From: Serinicoccus kebangsaanensis | GTDB lineage: Bacteria; Actinomycetota; Actinomycetes; Actinomycetales; Dermatophilaceae | DNA length: 64,000 bases | Assembly (NCBI RefSeq): GCF_008919445.1 | Contig: NZ_VSLG01000015.1 | Location: forward strand, 1 to 64,000 | Direction: 5' to 3' | Shown: in pieces, positions 52,196 through 63,067 of the stretch | Position numbering within the stretch: position 1 is the first letter of the stretch | How the letters are laid out: each line of letters begins with the position of its first letter | The notes under the pieces: model-generated | Databases searched by the model: none | Seen by the model: the letters and a program-made list of their open reading frames with translations, nothing else | What the model was told of the DNA's origin: nothing | Made by a program: the position numbers and the translations under genes

Positions 52196-53665
52196 ATGGT
52201 CGATCGCGCAACCACCCTCACCTGCGACCCGTCCGCGACGGAGACGGGGCAGCTGCTGACCCGGGCGTTCGAGCGGATCCGCGAGGAGCAGGAGGTCCGC
52301 GAGACCTTCCCCGAGGCGGCCCTGGCCGAGGCCGAGCAGGCCGTGGACTCACCGGAGCTGCCGGACCGGGACGAGACGTCGGTCGACTTCATCACCATCG
52401 ATCCACCCGGCTCGATGGACCTGGACCAGGCGATGCACATTGCCCGGGACGGCGAGGGCTACCGGGTGCGGTATGCCATCGCCGACGTGCCTGCGTTCCT
52501 CGCCGAGGGCGGTGCCCTGGACGCCGAGACCCGGCTCCGCGGCCAGACCATCTACTGCCCCGACAGGCGCGTGCCGCTGCACCCGCCCGTGCTGAGCGAG
52601 GAGGCGGCGAGCCTGCTGCCGGACGCCGACCGGCCGGCATACGTCTGGGACATCCGGCTCACCGACCAGGGGGAGCGGGGCAGCGCCGAGATCTACCGAG
52701 CGATGGTCCGCTCGCGCCGGCGCTACACCTACACCGAGGTGCAGCAGCTGGTGGACGACGGCGAGGGGGAGGAGACGCTGCTGCTGCTCAAGGAGGTGGG
52801 CGAGCTGCGCATCGCGCGGGAGATCGCGCGGGGTGGCGCCAGCCTGCCGATGCCGGAGCAGGAGGTCGGCGTCGGCAGTCCGGAGAGCGGGTGCGAGTAC
52901 CAGCTCTCGCTGAGGCCGCTGCTCCCGGCGGAGGACTGGAACGCCCAGATCTCGTTGCTCACCGGCATGGTCGCCGCGCGGATCATGCTGGACGGCGCGG
53001 TGGGCATCCTGCGCACCATGCCCGAGCCGACGGACGGTGCGGTGGCCCGCTTCCGGCGTGAGGTCGAGGCGCTGGGGGCGCAGTGGCCGGCCGGTATGCC
53101 CTACGGCGAGTTCCTCCGCACGCTTGACAAGACCGACACCCGTCACCTGGCGATCGTCAACGCCGCGACGTTCCTCTTCCGCGGCGCCGGGTACACCGCC
53201 TTCGACGGTGAGCTGCCCCGCGAGGACGAGCAGGTGCAGTCGGCGATCGCCGCACCCTACGCCCACGTCACCGCGCCGCTGCGCCGCCTCGTCGACCGCT
53301 TCGGGCTGGCCGTCTGCGAGGCGCTCAGCGCCGGCAGGGACGTGCCCGCCTGGGCCCGGGAGGCGCTGCCGGGACTGCCGGACGTCATGCAGGAGACGGG
53401 GGCCCGTGCCAACGCCGTCGACCGGGCGTGCGTGACGGCGGTCGAGGCCGCGGTCCTGCGGGACCGGGTCGGCGAGGACTTCGAGGCCGTCGTCGTCGAC
53501 GGTGTGGACGGCGGCAGGGTGGAGGTCCAGCTGGTGGACCCGCCGGTGAGCGATGTCGCCACCGGCAGTGCCCGGCTGGGGAGCGCGGTCACGGTGCGCG
53601 TGGAGCGCGCGGACGTCCTGGAGGGCGAGGTCGACCTGCGGATCGTGGGGCAGGAAGACCGATGA
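52196..53665 (+). CDS. RNB-domain exoribonuclease (RNase II-like)
   Basis: This 489-aa protein is mainly an RNB catalytic domain: TIDPPGSMDLDQAMHIAR near residue 67 holds the metal Asp residues, and IYCPDRRVPLHPPVLSEE and APYAHVTAPLRRLVDRF are further family motifs. It degrades single-stranded RNA from the 3' end. It lacks an obvious N-terminal cold-shock domain pair and is shorter than RNase R, as in actinobacterial homologs. ATG 52196 fits the -10 at 52183; an in-frame GTG at 52187 lies within the expected promoter. The next gene overlaps by 4 nt. Confidence 0.92.
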   Translation: MVDRATTLTCDPSATETGQLLTRAFERIREEQEVRETFPEAALAEAEQAVDSPELPDRDETSVDFITIDPPGSMDLDQAMHIARDGEGYRVRYAIADVPAFLAEGGALDAETRLRGQTIYCPDRRVPLHPPVLSEEAASLLPDADRPAYVWDIRLTDQGERGSAEIYRAMVRSRRRYTYTEVQQLVDDGEGEETLLLLKEVGELRIAREIARGGASLPMPEQEVGVGSPESGCEYQLSLRPLLPAEDWNAQISLLTGMVAARIMLDGAVGILRTMPEPTDGAVARFRREVEALGAQWPAGMPYGEFLRTLDKTDTRHLAIVNAATFLFRGAGYTAFDGELPREDEQVQSAIAAPYAHVTAPLRRLVDRFGLAVCEALSAGRDVPAWAREALPGLPDVMQETGARANAVDRACVTAVEAAVLRDRVGEDFEAVVVDGVDGGRVEVQLVDPPVSDVATGSARLGSAVTVRVERADVLEGEVDLRIVGQEDR

Positions 53666-54468
53666 CGCAGGTGCGCGTCGTCGCGACCGACTGCGACGGC
53701 ACCCTGCTGCGCACCGACGGCACCGTGTCGGCATACACCCGCGCCGTGCTGGCCCGGTGCGACCGCGAGGGGCTGGACGTGGTCCTCGTGACCGCGCGGC
53801 CGCCGCGGTGGATGGACGAGCTGGCCGATCTCGGGGTGAGCGGCCTGGCGCTCTGCGGCAACGGCGCCTTCACCTACGACATGGCGACGCGGGAGATCGT
53901 GGGACACCGCCTCATGGGTCGCGCCCTCGTGTCGGACCTGCTGGACGAGCTGAAGCGCGAGCTGCCCGGGGTGCAGCTGGCCACCGAGTCGCTGCGCGGC
54001 TTCGCCCGTGAGCCCGACTTCGAGCGGGCGACCGGGCGCGCGGACGGACAGTGGCTGGTCGGCACCGTCGAGGAGATCGCGAGCGAGCCCGCCGGGAAGA
54101 TCCTGGTGCGGCACAGCGAGTGGAGCACCGAGGAGATCTTCCGGCAGGTGTCACGCGTCGTCCGCGGTCGGGCGGAGGTGTCGCACTCCGGTGCGATCCA
54201 GCTGGGTGAGGTCAGTGCGGTGGGGGTGACCAAGGCCCTGGCCCTCTCGACCTGGTGCGCCGAGCAGCATCCGCCGGTGCTGCCCGAGGAGGTCTGGGCC
54301 TTCGGCGACATGCCGAACGACCTGCCGATGCTGGAGTGGGTCGGTCGGGCCCACGCCGTCGCGAACGCGCACACCGACGTGCTGGAGCTGGCGGACGTGG
54401 TGGTCGCCAGCAACGACCAGGACGGGGTGGCACGGACGCTCGAGGAGCTGCTCGCGGCCCGTGCCTGA
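53662..54468 (+). CDS. HAD-superfamily hydrolase, Cof type (IIB)
   Basis: This 268-aa phosphatase has HAD motif I VATDCDGTLLRTDG near residue 8, motif II VLVTARPP, a motif III Lys in ITKAL-like VTKALALSTW and motif IV FGDMPNDLPML near 215. A type IIB cap lies between II and III. Cof-type enzymes hydrolyse sugar phosphates or nucleotides; this substrate is unknown. ATG overlaps the RNB stop, so they are co-translated. Confidence 0.92.
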   Translation: MTQVRVVATDCDGTLLRTDGTVSAYTRAVLARCDREGLDVVLVTARPPRWMDELADLGVSGLALCGNGAFTYDMATREIVGHRLMGRALVSDLLDELKRELPGVQLATESLRGFAREPDFERATGRADGQWLVGTVEEIASEPAGKILVRHSEWSTEEIFRQVSRVVRGRAEVSHSGAIQLGEVSAVGVTKALALSTWCAEQHPPVLPEEVWAFGDMPNDLPMLEWVGRAHAVANAHTDVLELADVVVASNDQDGVARTLEELLAARA

Positions 54469-54555
54469 CGAGCCGGTCGCGAGGTGGTCCGCCGGGGGCC
54501 TCGCCGGGCGCCCTATCGTGGTCTGACACGCGTGCGTCGACGAAGGGACTCGGTC

Positions 54556-54924
54556 ATGGACATCGCGGTGTGGGTGGTCTCCGTGCTGCTCGCCGCCGTC
54601 TTCGCCCTGGCAGGTGGGATCAAGCTCGCCACGCCCCGGGAGAAGCTGCTGGAGAACCCGGCGATGGGATGGGCGGTGGACTTCTCGGCCGGCCAGATCA
54701 AGACCATCGCCGCGCTCGAGCTGGCCGGAGCGGTCGGTCTGGTGCTCCCGGTGCTGACCGGCATCGCGACCTGGCTGACGCCGGCCGCGGCGATCGGCCT
54801 GGCGGTGACCATGGTCGGCGCCGTCGTGGTGCACGGACGGCGCAGGGAGTGGCAGCCGGCCGGCACCAACGTCGTGCTGCTGGCGCTGGCCGTCTTCGTC
54901 GCGGTCGCGCGGATGGGTGGATGA
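54556..54924 (+). CDS. DoxX-like small membrane protein
   Basis: This 122-aa protein has four hydrophobic segments in the DoxX/SURF4-like pattern, starting WVVSVLLAAVFALAGGIKL and with a conserved AALELAGAVGLVLPVL. The role of such proteins is not settled; some link to thiol or respiratory redox. GAAGGGA lies about 8 nt before the ATG. Its stop TGA directly abuts the 3' end of the RNase P RNA gene on the other strand. Confidence 0.88.
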   Translation: MDIAVWVVSVLLAAVFALAGGIKLATPREKLLENPAMGWAVDFSAGQIKTIAALELAGAVGLVLPVLTGIATWLTPAAAIGLAVTMVGAVVVHGRRREWQPAGTNVVLLALAVFVAVARMGG

Positions 54925-55302
54925 GCCGGCCGGTACGCCGGGTTCTGTCCCCTCGCGCCGTCACCGGCCCTGCGAGGGTGGCGACCATCCATCTCGGGTC
55001 TGCGTTGCCGCAGACCTCCAGCGACCTACCCGTGCGCTCGGGCGGGCAGCCCTCGGGCGCGCACTGTCTGGTCTTGCTCCAGGTGGGGTTTACCGAGCCA
55101 CGCCAGTCGCCTGGCGCGCTGGTGGTCTCTTACACCACCGTTTCACCCTGACCCACCGCCGAGGCGGCGGGCGGTCTGCTTTCTGTGGCACTGTCCCGCG
55201 GGTCACCCCGGGTGGCCGTTAGCCATCACCTTGCCCTGTGGAGCCCGGACGTTCCTCGGCGGGTCGCCGCTGGGGCGCCCGACGCGGCCGCCTGGCCGAC
55301 TC
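54925..55302 (-). ncRNA. rnpB: RNase P RNA (type A)
   Basis: The catalytic RNA of RNase P, which trims tRNA 5' leaders, lies on the minus strand. The conserved motif GAGGAACGTCCGGGCT maps to 55242-55257. It is followed by CACAGGGCAAGGTGATGGCTA and later AGGGTGAAACGGTG, the P-loop ACAGAAAGCAGACCGCC and a closing CCGGCGTACCGGC near 54930. A length of about 378 nt suits an actinobacterial type A RNA. TATCCT at 55320-55315 is a likely -10, so the exact 5' end may be a few bases upstream. No protein is coded in this 490-nt gap between doxX and the VIT1 gene. Confidence 0.95.
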
Positions 55303-55419
55303 ATCCACAGCGGCAGGATACCGGCAGACGACCGTCCGCGGAATTACGTCATACCACTGTTGGCGAAGGAAGCATCACCTTCCTGGCGCACGTCCGTCGG
55401 ATCCGTAGACTCCCCGCAC

Positions 55420-56514
55420 ATGACGACCCGCGAGCCCGCTGCTGCCGACGTCCGGCGATGGCGCCGCCACCTGGCGGACGAGCACGCGAACATCCGCGTG
55501 TTCCGGGACCTGGCCGCGCGGCGACAGGGCGAGGAGCGTGACATCCTCACCGGCCTCGCTGACGCCGAGGAGCGGCACGCGCAGCACTGGGTCGGCCTGC
55601 TGGGCCCGCGTGCCGACCCGCCGCCCCGGCCGACCCTGGGCCACCGGGTGCAGGCCTGGCTCGCCCGTCGCTTCGGCATGGTCTTCGTCCTGGCGCTGCT
55701 GCAGCGCTCCAAGTCCGACAACCAGTATGCGGAGGAGCAGGACGCCTCGTCGTCGATGGCGGCGGACGAGCAGGTGCACGAAGAGGTGCTGCGCGGCCTG
55801 GCGGCACGTGGGCGGCTGCAGCTCTCCGGCAACTTCCGCGCCGCGGTCTTCGGGGCCAACGACGGCCTGGTGTCCAACCTCGCGCTGGTCATGGGGATGG
55901 CCGCGACCGGTGTCTCCAGCGCGATCGTGCTGGCCGCCGGGCTCGCCGGGCTGCTGTCCGGTGCCCTGTCGATGGGCGCGGGGGAGTACATCTCCGTGCG
56001 GTCGGCGCGTGAGCTGCTCTCCGCCTCCCAGCCCGCCCGTGGCACGCGGGCCGCGCTGGGGGAGCTGGACCTGCAGACCAACGAGCTGGAGCTGGTCTAC
56101 CGGGCGCGCGGCATGGACCGGGACCATGCGCGCAGCCGGGCCGCCGAGGTGCTGGGTCAGGTGCAGAGCGCCGGGCGGGTGCCCGAGGACGCGGTCCCGG
56201 CCGTGGCCGCCGAGGCGGCGGAGGACGATGCGGTCCTCAACCCGTGGGGCGCGGCGGTGGCGAGCTTCGGGTTCTTCGCCTCGGGTGCGCTGGTGCCGGT
56301 GCTGCCCTACCTGGTCGGGATGGGCGGCTGGCAGGCGGTGACGCTGGCGCTCGCCCTCGTCGGTGTGGCGCTGCTCGTCACCGGGGCGGTGGTCGGGCTG
56401 CTCTCCGGCGCCTCGCCGGCGGCACGCGGTCTGCGGCAGCTGCTCATCGGGTATGCCGCGGCCGGGGCCACCTACCTGCTCGGCCTCGCGTTCGGCACCA
56501 TCGGTCTCGGCTGA
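55420..56514 (+). CDS. Ferritin-like/VIT1 fusion, MbfA-like iron or manganese exporter
   Basis: This 364-aa protein joins an N-terminal rubrerythrin-like four-helix domain (about 1-130; HLADEHANIRVF, DAEERHAQHWVGL, DEQVHEEVLRGL supply Glu/His ligands) to a C-terminal VIT1/CCC1 domain (from GNFRAAVFGANDGLVSNLAL near 133; five membrane helices, the SMGAGEYISVRSARELL motif). In MbfA of rhizobia such a fusion exports iron under stress. Manganese is also possible. ATG 55420 lies 8 nt after TAGACT, so it may be leaderless; earlier in-frame codons fall in the rnpB upstream region. Confidence 0.9.
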   Translation: MTTREPAAADVRRWRRHLADEHANIRVFRDLAARRQGEERDILTGLADAEERHAQHWVGLLGPRADPPPRPTLGHRVQAWLARRFGMVFVLALLQRSKSDNQYAEEQDASSSMAADEQVHEEVLRGLAARGRLQLSGNFRAAVFGANDGLVSNLALVMGMAATGVSSAIVLAAGLAGLLSGALSMGAGEYISVRSARELLSASQPARGTRAALGELDLQTNELELVYRARGMDRDHARSRAAEVLGQVQSAGRVPEDAVPAVAAEAAEDDAVLNPWGAAVASFGFFASGALVPVLPYLVGMGGWQAVTLALALVGVALLVTGAVVGLLSGASPAARGLRQLLIGYAAAGATYLLGLAFGTIGLG

Positions 56515-56516
56515 GC

Positions 56517-56627
56517 GCGTCGACCGGCCGCACGGTCTTGCGTCGACCGGCCGCACGGTCTGCGTCGACCGGCCGCACGGTCTGCGTCGACCGGCCGCAC
56601 GGTCTGCGTCGACCGGCCGCACGGTCT
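56517..56627. repeat. Tandem array of five 22-nt hairpin units
   Basis: Five head-to-tail units begin at 56517, 56540, 56562, 56584 and 56606. All are identical, and the first has one extra T. Each starts GCGTCGACC and ends CACGGTCT, and contains GACCG ... CGGTC, a 5-bp stem with a 6-nt loop. The array fills the gap between the convergent VIT1 gene (stop 2 nt before) and the MBL gene (stop 2 nt after). There are no spacers, so it is not CRISPR. Confidence 0.95.
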
Positions 56628-56629
56628 GC

Positions 56630-58791
<2,162 letters not shown>

Positions 58792-58830
58792 GGGACAGGC
58801 GGATGGTCTGCGCGCGGTTTCGTCATCTCT

Positions 58831-58878
58831 GAGCCGGTTCGTCATCTGAGAGCCTCCTCGAGCAGGCTCTGCAGTGAC
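58831..58878 (+). repeat. 48-nt repeat, left copy flanking the DUF559 gene
   Basis: It begins GAGCCGGTTCGTCA and contains AGAGCC (10-nt loop) GGCTCT, ending GTGAC. A direct copy lies at 59957-60004, 1126 bp away, with about seven differences. A partial third copy (TTTCGTCATCTCTGAG) precedes it at 58818-58833. It follows the guaB1 stop by 39 nt and may also terminate guaB1 transcription. Confidence 0.85.
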
Positions 58879-58901
58879 ATGGCGGCTCGAAGACGTCTCG
58901 C

Positions 58902-59858
58902 TCAGGCGGGCCGACCGCTCGCGATCAACGTCGGCCTCGCCCCGCGGGCTGCTTGACGCACGATCGCGTCGACCGCCGAGGAGTGCTCCAGGTCCGACCA
59001 CGCGACACGACCCACGCCATATCCCAAGGCGCGGATCTGGTCCTCGCGTCGCTTCTCCGCCGCCAGCGCCGCCGCACCGTCGAGACCGTCGTACTTGACC
59101 TTGCCGTCGAACTCCAGCACGACACCGATCTCGGGCAGGTAGAAATCGACCCGTGCTAGGACTCGCCCGTCGTGCACGATGCGGTACTGCGGGATCGCCG
59201 TCAGCCCGAGGTCGGCCAGGATCAACCGCAGGAGCGTCTCGCCGGGTGACTCGCTGCTGGCGTCAGCGGAGCGGATCGCCGACCGTGCGACCCCGACGCC
59301 GGGCACGTGCGCGTGCCGCACCAGCGCCGCGTCGAGCTGGGCCCCGGTGACCAGCTGCCGGTGGAGTGCAGCGTCCGCCGCCACGACGCAGGAGCGCATG
59401 GGCGCGACCAGGCCCATTCCGACGACGGCTGTGGCGACGTCGACCCGTCTCGGGTCGGCGTCGGCGTGCACGTGCTCCGCACCCGGGAAGGTGTGGACGG
59501 TGTAGCTCTCGTGCCGACGCGTGCTTCCCTTGGCGCTCGCATGGCAGAGGTGCACCCGCTCCAGGCCATCGTTCAGGACGGGCAGCCGCCACAGCAGGGC
59601 GGCCGTCGTATGGCTCGCGGCCCACCCGTCCGGGTGCCGGCGGAGCAGAGCGCGAGCGCGGAGGAGGTGTCTGTCCGCCAGGTGGTGGTGGCCCAGGAGC
59701 ACCGAGGTCTGGACATAGGCTCCACGGGCCACCCTGGTCAGGACCCTTCGCTGCACGAGGCGACGAAGCACCTCGCGGTTGAAGCCCAGAGCCGAGGCCT
59801 CCTGGGAGGTGACGACGTGGTGATGCGTGGTGAGGAACGCCGCGAGCTCGGGATGCAT
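58902..59858 (-). CDS. AbiEi-like DNA-binding plus DUF559 nuclease-fold protein
   Basis: This 318-aa protein has an N-terminal winged-helix region like the AbiEi antitoxin domain (VTSQEASALGFNREVLRRLV, VARGAYVQ). Its C-terminal DUF559/Vsr-like PD-(D/E)xK fold has RVDFYLPEIGVVLEFDGKVK near 245-265 (Asp and Glu-x-Asp-Gly-Lys) and EKRREDQIRALGYGV. It may be a small endonuclease or a regulator. No AbiEii toxin is adjacent, so a classic type IV toxin-antitoxin pair is not supported. Base composition is a little lower in GC than the neighbours. It is bracketed by 48-nt direct repeats, suggesting a mobile or exchanged cassette. Confidence 0.8.
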   Translation of the reverse strand: MHPELAAFLTTHHHVVTSQEASALGFNREVLRRLVQRRVLTRVARGAYVQTSVLLGHHHLADRHLLRARALLRRHPDGWAASHTTAALLWRLPVLNDGLERVHLCHASAKGSTRRHESYTVHTFPGAEHVHADADPRRVDVATAVVGMGLVAPMRSCVVAADAALHRQLVTGAQLDAALVRHAHVPGVGVARSAIRSADASSESPGETLLRLILADLGLTAIPQYRIVHDGRVLARVDFYLPEIGVVLEFDGKVKYDGLDGAAALAAEKRREDQIRALGYGVGRVAWSDLEHSSAVDAIVRQAARGARPTLIASGRPA

Positions 59859-59956
59859 GACTCAACGCTGACCCATCGCACGCGAGCGCGGGGCGTCTGG
59901 AGGACATCTGTGGATAACTGTCCGGCGAGCCCGGTCGGTGCCACCGCCAGCACTTC

Positions 59957-60004
59957 GAGCCGGTTCGTCACCCGAGAGCCCCCTCGAACAGGCTCTCGAG
60001 TGAC
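59957..60004 (+). repeat. 48-nt repeat, right copy flanking the DUF559 gene
   Basis: This copy matches 58831-58878 in the same orientation: GAGCCGGTTCGTCA is identical, the AGAGCC/GGCTCT stem is kept, and the loop differs at three positions. It ends 52 nt before the ppgK stop codon and about 100 nt upstream of the DUF559 gene start. Conserved stem with altered loop suggests selection for the hairpin. Confidence 0.85.
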
Positions 60005-60056
60005 GTCGAGGCGTGCAGAGGCGGAGCGAGGACGGCTGAGGGTCCGCGGCGCGGGG

Positions 60057-60815
60057 TCAGCCGAGGTGCTTCGCCTGCCAGGCCGCGCCGATGATGCCCG
60101 CGTCGTTGCGCAGCTGCGCGGGGACGATGGGCGCGCGGGTGTGCAGCAGCGGGAGGTACTTGTCCGCCTTCTTGGAGATGCCGCCACCCACGATGATCAG
60201 GTCCGGCCAGAAGAGATCCTCGACGTGCGAGTAGTACCGCTGCAGCCGGTCGGCCCAGTCCTCCCAGGAGAGGTCCTCGCGCTCCCGGGCGCTGCTGGCC
60301 GCCTGCGTCTCGGCGTCGTGGCCGTCGATCTCCAGGTGGCCGAGCTCGGTGTTCGGGAGCAGCTCACCGTTCATGAACAGGGCGGTGCCGATGCCGGTGC
60401 CCAGGGTCGTGAGCAGCACCACCCCGTCGTTCCCGCGCCCCGCGCCGTAGTGCACCTCGGCGACCCCGGCGGCGTCCGCGTCGTTGACGACGTGGACCTG
60501 TCGGCCGATCCGCTCGGTGAACATCGCGTCCGCGTCGGCCCCGATCCACGACGGGTCGATGTTGGCGGCCGTGCGGACCACGCCGTGGTGCACCACGGCC
60601 GGCACGGTGATCCCGACCGGTGAGCTCGAGCCGATCTCGTCCGTGAAGTGGTCGACGATCTCGGCCACGACCTCGGCGACCGCGTGAGGGGTCGACTCCT
60701 CCGGCGTGGGGATCCGCTGGCGCTCGGTGGCGAACTCGCCCTTCTTCAGGTCGACCGGTGCCCCCTTGATGCCGCTGCCGCCGATGTCGATCCCGAGGGT
60801 GTGCTTGCCTGCCAT
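60057..60815 (-). CDS. ppgK: Polyphosphate glucokinase
   Basis: This 252-aa ROK-like kinase phosphorylates glucose with polyphosphate (or ATP). The phosphate loop is [17 protein letters not shown] near residue 6. The catalytic Asp lies in [15 protein letters not shown], the second nucleotide motif is [11 protein letters not shown], and GHLEIDG and [17 protein letters not shown] are typical of PPGK. It suggests polyphosphate metabolism. map lies 58 nt upstream on the same strand. Confidence 0.94.
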   Translation of the reverse strand: MAGKHTLGIDIGGSGIKGAPVDLKKGEFATERQRIPTPEESTPHAVAEVVAEIVDHFTDEIGSSSPVGITVPAVVHHGVVRTAANIDPSWIGADADAMFTERIGRQVHVVNDADAAGVAEVHYGAGRGNDGVVLLTTLGTGIGTALFMNGELLPNTELGHLEIDGHDAETQAASSAREREDLSWEDWADRLQRYYSHVEDLFWPDLIIVGGGISKKADKYLPLLHTRAPIVPAQLRNDAGIIGAAWQAKHLG

Positions 60816-60873
60816 CGTTGGTCCTTTCCGCCGCGTCCCTGGGGGCGAGTATGCCCGTCCCCGGCCGCCGGCG

Positions 60874-61734
60874 TCAGGGCAGGGTGAGGATCTCGGCGCC
60901 GTCGTCGGTGATGAGCAGGGTGTGCTCGAACTGTGCGGAGGGGCGTCCGTCGGCCGTGAGGATGGTCCACCCGTCGTCCCACTCGGTCCAGTCCGGGGTG
61001 CCCAGGTTGAGCATCGGCTCGATGGTGAAGGTCATGCCGGGCTCGATGATCGTGGCGTAGTCCGGCGCGGCGTCGTAGTGGGGGATGACCAGGCCCGAGT
61101 GGAAGGCCTCGCCGACGCCGTGACCGGTGTACTCGCGCACCACGCCGTAGCCGAACCGGCTCGCGTAGCTCTCGATCACCCGGCCGATGACGTTGATCTC
61201 GCGCCCAGGGCGGGCGGCCCGGATGGCGCGATCCAGCGCCTCGCGGGTGCGCTCGACGAGCAGCCGCGTCTCCTCGACCACCTCTCCCACCAGGAAGGTC
61301 GCGTTGTTGTCGCCGTGGACCCCGCCGAGGTATGCCGTGATGTCGATGTTGCAGATGTCACCCTCGCGCAGCTCGCGGTCGTCGGGGATGCCGTGGCAGA
61401 TCACCTCGTTGACCGAGGTGCACAACGACTTGGGGAAGCCCCGGTAGCCCAGGGTCGAGGGGTAGGCGCCGTGGTCCAGGAGGAACTCGTGGCCGACGCG
61501 GTCGATCTCGTCGGTGCGCACGCCGGGCCGCACCAGCTCACCGCACGCCTGCAGCGCCTGGGCGGCGAGCCGGCCGGCGACGCGCATCGCCTCGATGGTC
61601 TCGGCGTCCTTGACCTCGGAGCCCCGGAACGGTGCGGGCGCCGGGCGGTCGACGTACTCCGGCCGCCGGATCGAGGCGGGCACCGGGCGTCGGGGGCTGA
61701 CCTGTCCGGGGGCGATCGGGGCGAGGGTGGGCAT
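60874..61734 (-). CDS. map: Methionine aminopeptidase type I
   Basis: This 286-aa enzyme removes N-terminal Met. Metal ligands occur in [19 protein letters not shown] (two Asp), GHGVGEAFH (His), [10 protein letters not shown] (Glu) and a last Glu in [10 protein letters not shown]. An N-terminal extension of about 35 residues ([20 protein letters not shown]) resembles the SH3-ligand-like extension of mycobacterial MapB. ATG 61734 lies exactly 7 nt after TAGACT, so I prefer it over an in-frame start further upstream. Confidence 0.95.
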   Translation of the reverse strand: MPTLAPIAPGQVSPRRPVPASIRRPEYVDRPAPAPFRGSEVKDAETIEAMRVAGRLAAQALQACGELVRPGVRTDEIDRVGHEFLLDHGAYPSTLGYRGFPKSLCTSVNEVICHGIPDDRELREGDICNIDITAYLGGVHGDNNATFLVGEVVEETRLLVERTREALDRAIRAARPGREINVIGRVIESYASRFGYGVVREYTGHGVGEAFHSGLVIPHYDAAPDYATIIEPGMTFTIEPMLNLGTPDWTEWDDGWTILTADGRPSAQFEHTLLITDDGAEILTLP

Positions 61735-61802
61735 AGGCTGAAGTCTAGGTGCCGCCCGATCGACCGGGGCACGCACGTCGTCGACGCAGGGAAGGTGTGC
61801 AG

Positions 61803-62012
61803 ATGCAGTACTGGTACAACACCAAGTCCGGCCGGGTGCAGCGGGGCGACGACCCCGAGCTCGCGCGCAGCGGCGACCTCATGGGTCCCTACACGAGCGA
61901 GGACGAGGCCTCTCGCGCCTACGAGATCGCGGCGGCCAAGACCGAGGCGTGGGACGAGCAGGAGCGCGAGGACGACAACTGGGACAACAACCCCCTCAAC
62001 GACGAGAACTGA
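61803..62012 (+). CDS. Small acidic SPOR-like protein next to map
   Basis: This 69-aa acidic protein ([38 protein letters not shown], ending in Asp/Asn-rich [12 protein letters not shown]) is conserved in actinobacteria near map as far as I recall. It has a fold resembling the SPOR-type beta-alpha unit. Its function is unknown. AGGGAAGG lies 7 nt upstream of ATG 61803; an in-frame GTG at 61797 is too close to that site. Confidence 0.82.
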   Translation: MQYWYNTKSGRVQRGDDPELARSGDLMGPYTSEDEASRAYEIAAAKTEAWDEQEREDDNWDNNPLNDEN

Positions 62013-62059
62013 CGGTCGGCGTCGCGGCATCACCACGGTGCCGTGATCCCGGTGTCGGC

Positions 62060-63061
62060 TCAGCGGTGCAAGCGGGGCAGCACCTCGCGGCCGAAGACCT
62101 CGAGCCACTCCTGCTGGTTGCGCCCCACGTTGTGCAGGTAGACCCGGTCGAAGCCCAGGTCCAGCAGGCTCTGGATGTGCGCCCGGTGCTCGTCCGGGTC
62201 GGAGGAGATCACCATCCGGCCCTCGAAGTCCTCGGGCCGGACGAGCTGGGCCATCGCGGCGAAGTCGTGCGGCGACCGGATGTCCGCCTTGCCGAACTTC
62301 ATGCCGCCGTTGGGCCACTCGGTCATCGCGTTGTGCAGCGCCTCCTCGTCGGTGGGCGCCCAGGACAGGTGGAGCTGCAGCACCTTCGGCATCGTGTCGG
62401 GGTCCTTGCCCGCCTCGCGCGCCCCGTCGGCGAACTTCCCGAGCAGCATCTCGATCTTCTCCGGCGGCGCCCCGACGGTGATGATGCCGTCGGCCAGCCG
62501 CCCGGTCCGCTTCGCGTTGACCGGTCCCGCCGTCGCCACCAGGATCGGCGGCGCGGTCTCCGGCATGGTCCAGAGGCGGGTGGTCTCCATCCGGAAGAAC
62601 TCGCCGGAGAACTTCGTGTCCTTGCCCTCGACGGAGGAGTCGAACAGCTGCCGGATCAGCTCGACCGCCTCGAACATCCGGCGGGACCGCTCGCCGGCCT
62701 CGGGCCAGTAGCCCCCGAGGACGTGCTCGTTGAGCGCCTCCCCGGCGCCCACCCCCAGCCAGGACCGCCCGGGATACATCGCCTCCAGCGTGGCGGCCGC
62801 CTGCGCCACCACGGCCGGGTGCCAGCGGAAGCTCGGGCACACGACCCCCGGGCCCAGGTCGCCGGTGGTGCGTTCGCCCACCGCGGTGAGCACGTTCCAG
62901 ACGAAGGCGGACTGGCCCTGGTCGGGCACCCAGGGGGCGAAGTGGTCGGCCGCCATGCAGCCGGAGAAGCCGTGCTGCTCGGCCGCCTCGGTGAGTGCCA
63001 CGGCCTCGGTGGGGTGGAACTGCTCCAGCATCGCGGCATAGCCGATCGTCAGCTCGCTCAT
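62060..63061 (-). CDS. F420-dependent LLM-class oxidoreductase (FGD-like)
   Basis: This 333-aa TIM-barrel enzyme resembles F420-dependent glucose-6-phosphate dehydrogenase and related TIGR03557 proteins. Key stretches are AADHFAPWVPDQGQSAFVW, RTTGDLGPGVVCPSFRWHPA and WLGVGAGEALNEHVLGGYW. The Asp-His pair (DHF) near 39 fits the F420-binding site. The family suggests the organism makes F420. The substrate is not certain. ATG 63061 lies 6 nt after TAGGCT and 38 nt from the divergent start at 63100. Confidence 0.88.
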   Translation of the reverse strand: MSELTIGYAAMLEQFHPTEAVALTEAAEQHGFSGCMAADHFAPWVPDQGQSAFVWNVLTAVGERTTGDLGPGVVCPSFRWHPAVVAQAAATLEAMYPGRSWLGVGAGEALNEHVLGGYWPEAGERSRRMFEAVELIRQLFDSSVEGKDTKFSGEFFRMETTRLWTMPETAPPILVATAGPVNAKRTGRLADGIITVGAPPEKIEMLLGKFADGAREAGKDPDTMPKVLQLHLSWAPTDEEALHNAMTEWPNGGMKFGKADIRSPHDFAAMAQLVRPEDFEGRMVISSDPDEHRAHIQSLLDLGFDRVYLHNVGRNQQEWLEVFGREVLPRLHR

Positions 63062-63067
63062 GAGGGC

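Noticed and set aside
56517-56627. Possible CRISPR array
   Set aside because: Units are directly joined without unique spacers, and no cas genes are present.
58902-59858. Type IV AbiEi/AbiEii toxin-antitoxin system
   Set aside because: Only the AbiEi-like domain is present, and the neighbours are guaB1 and ppgK. No nucleotidyltransferase toxin is encoded nearby.
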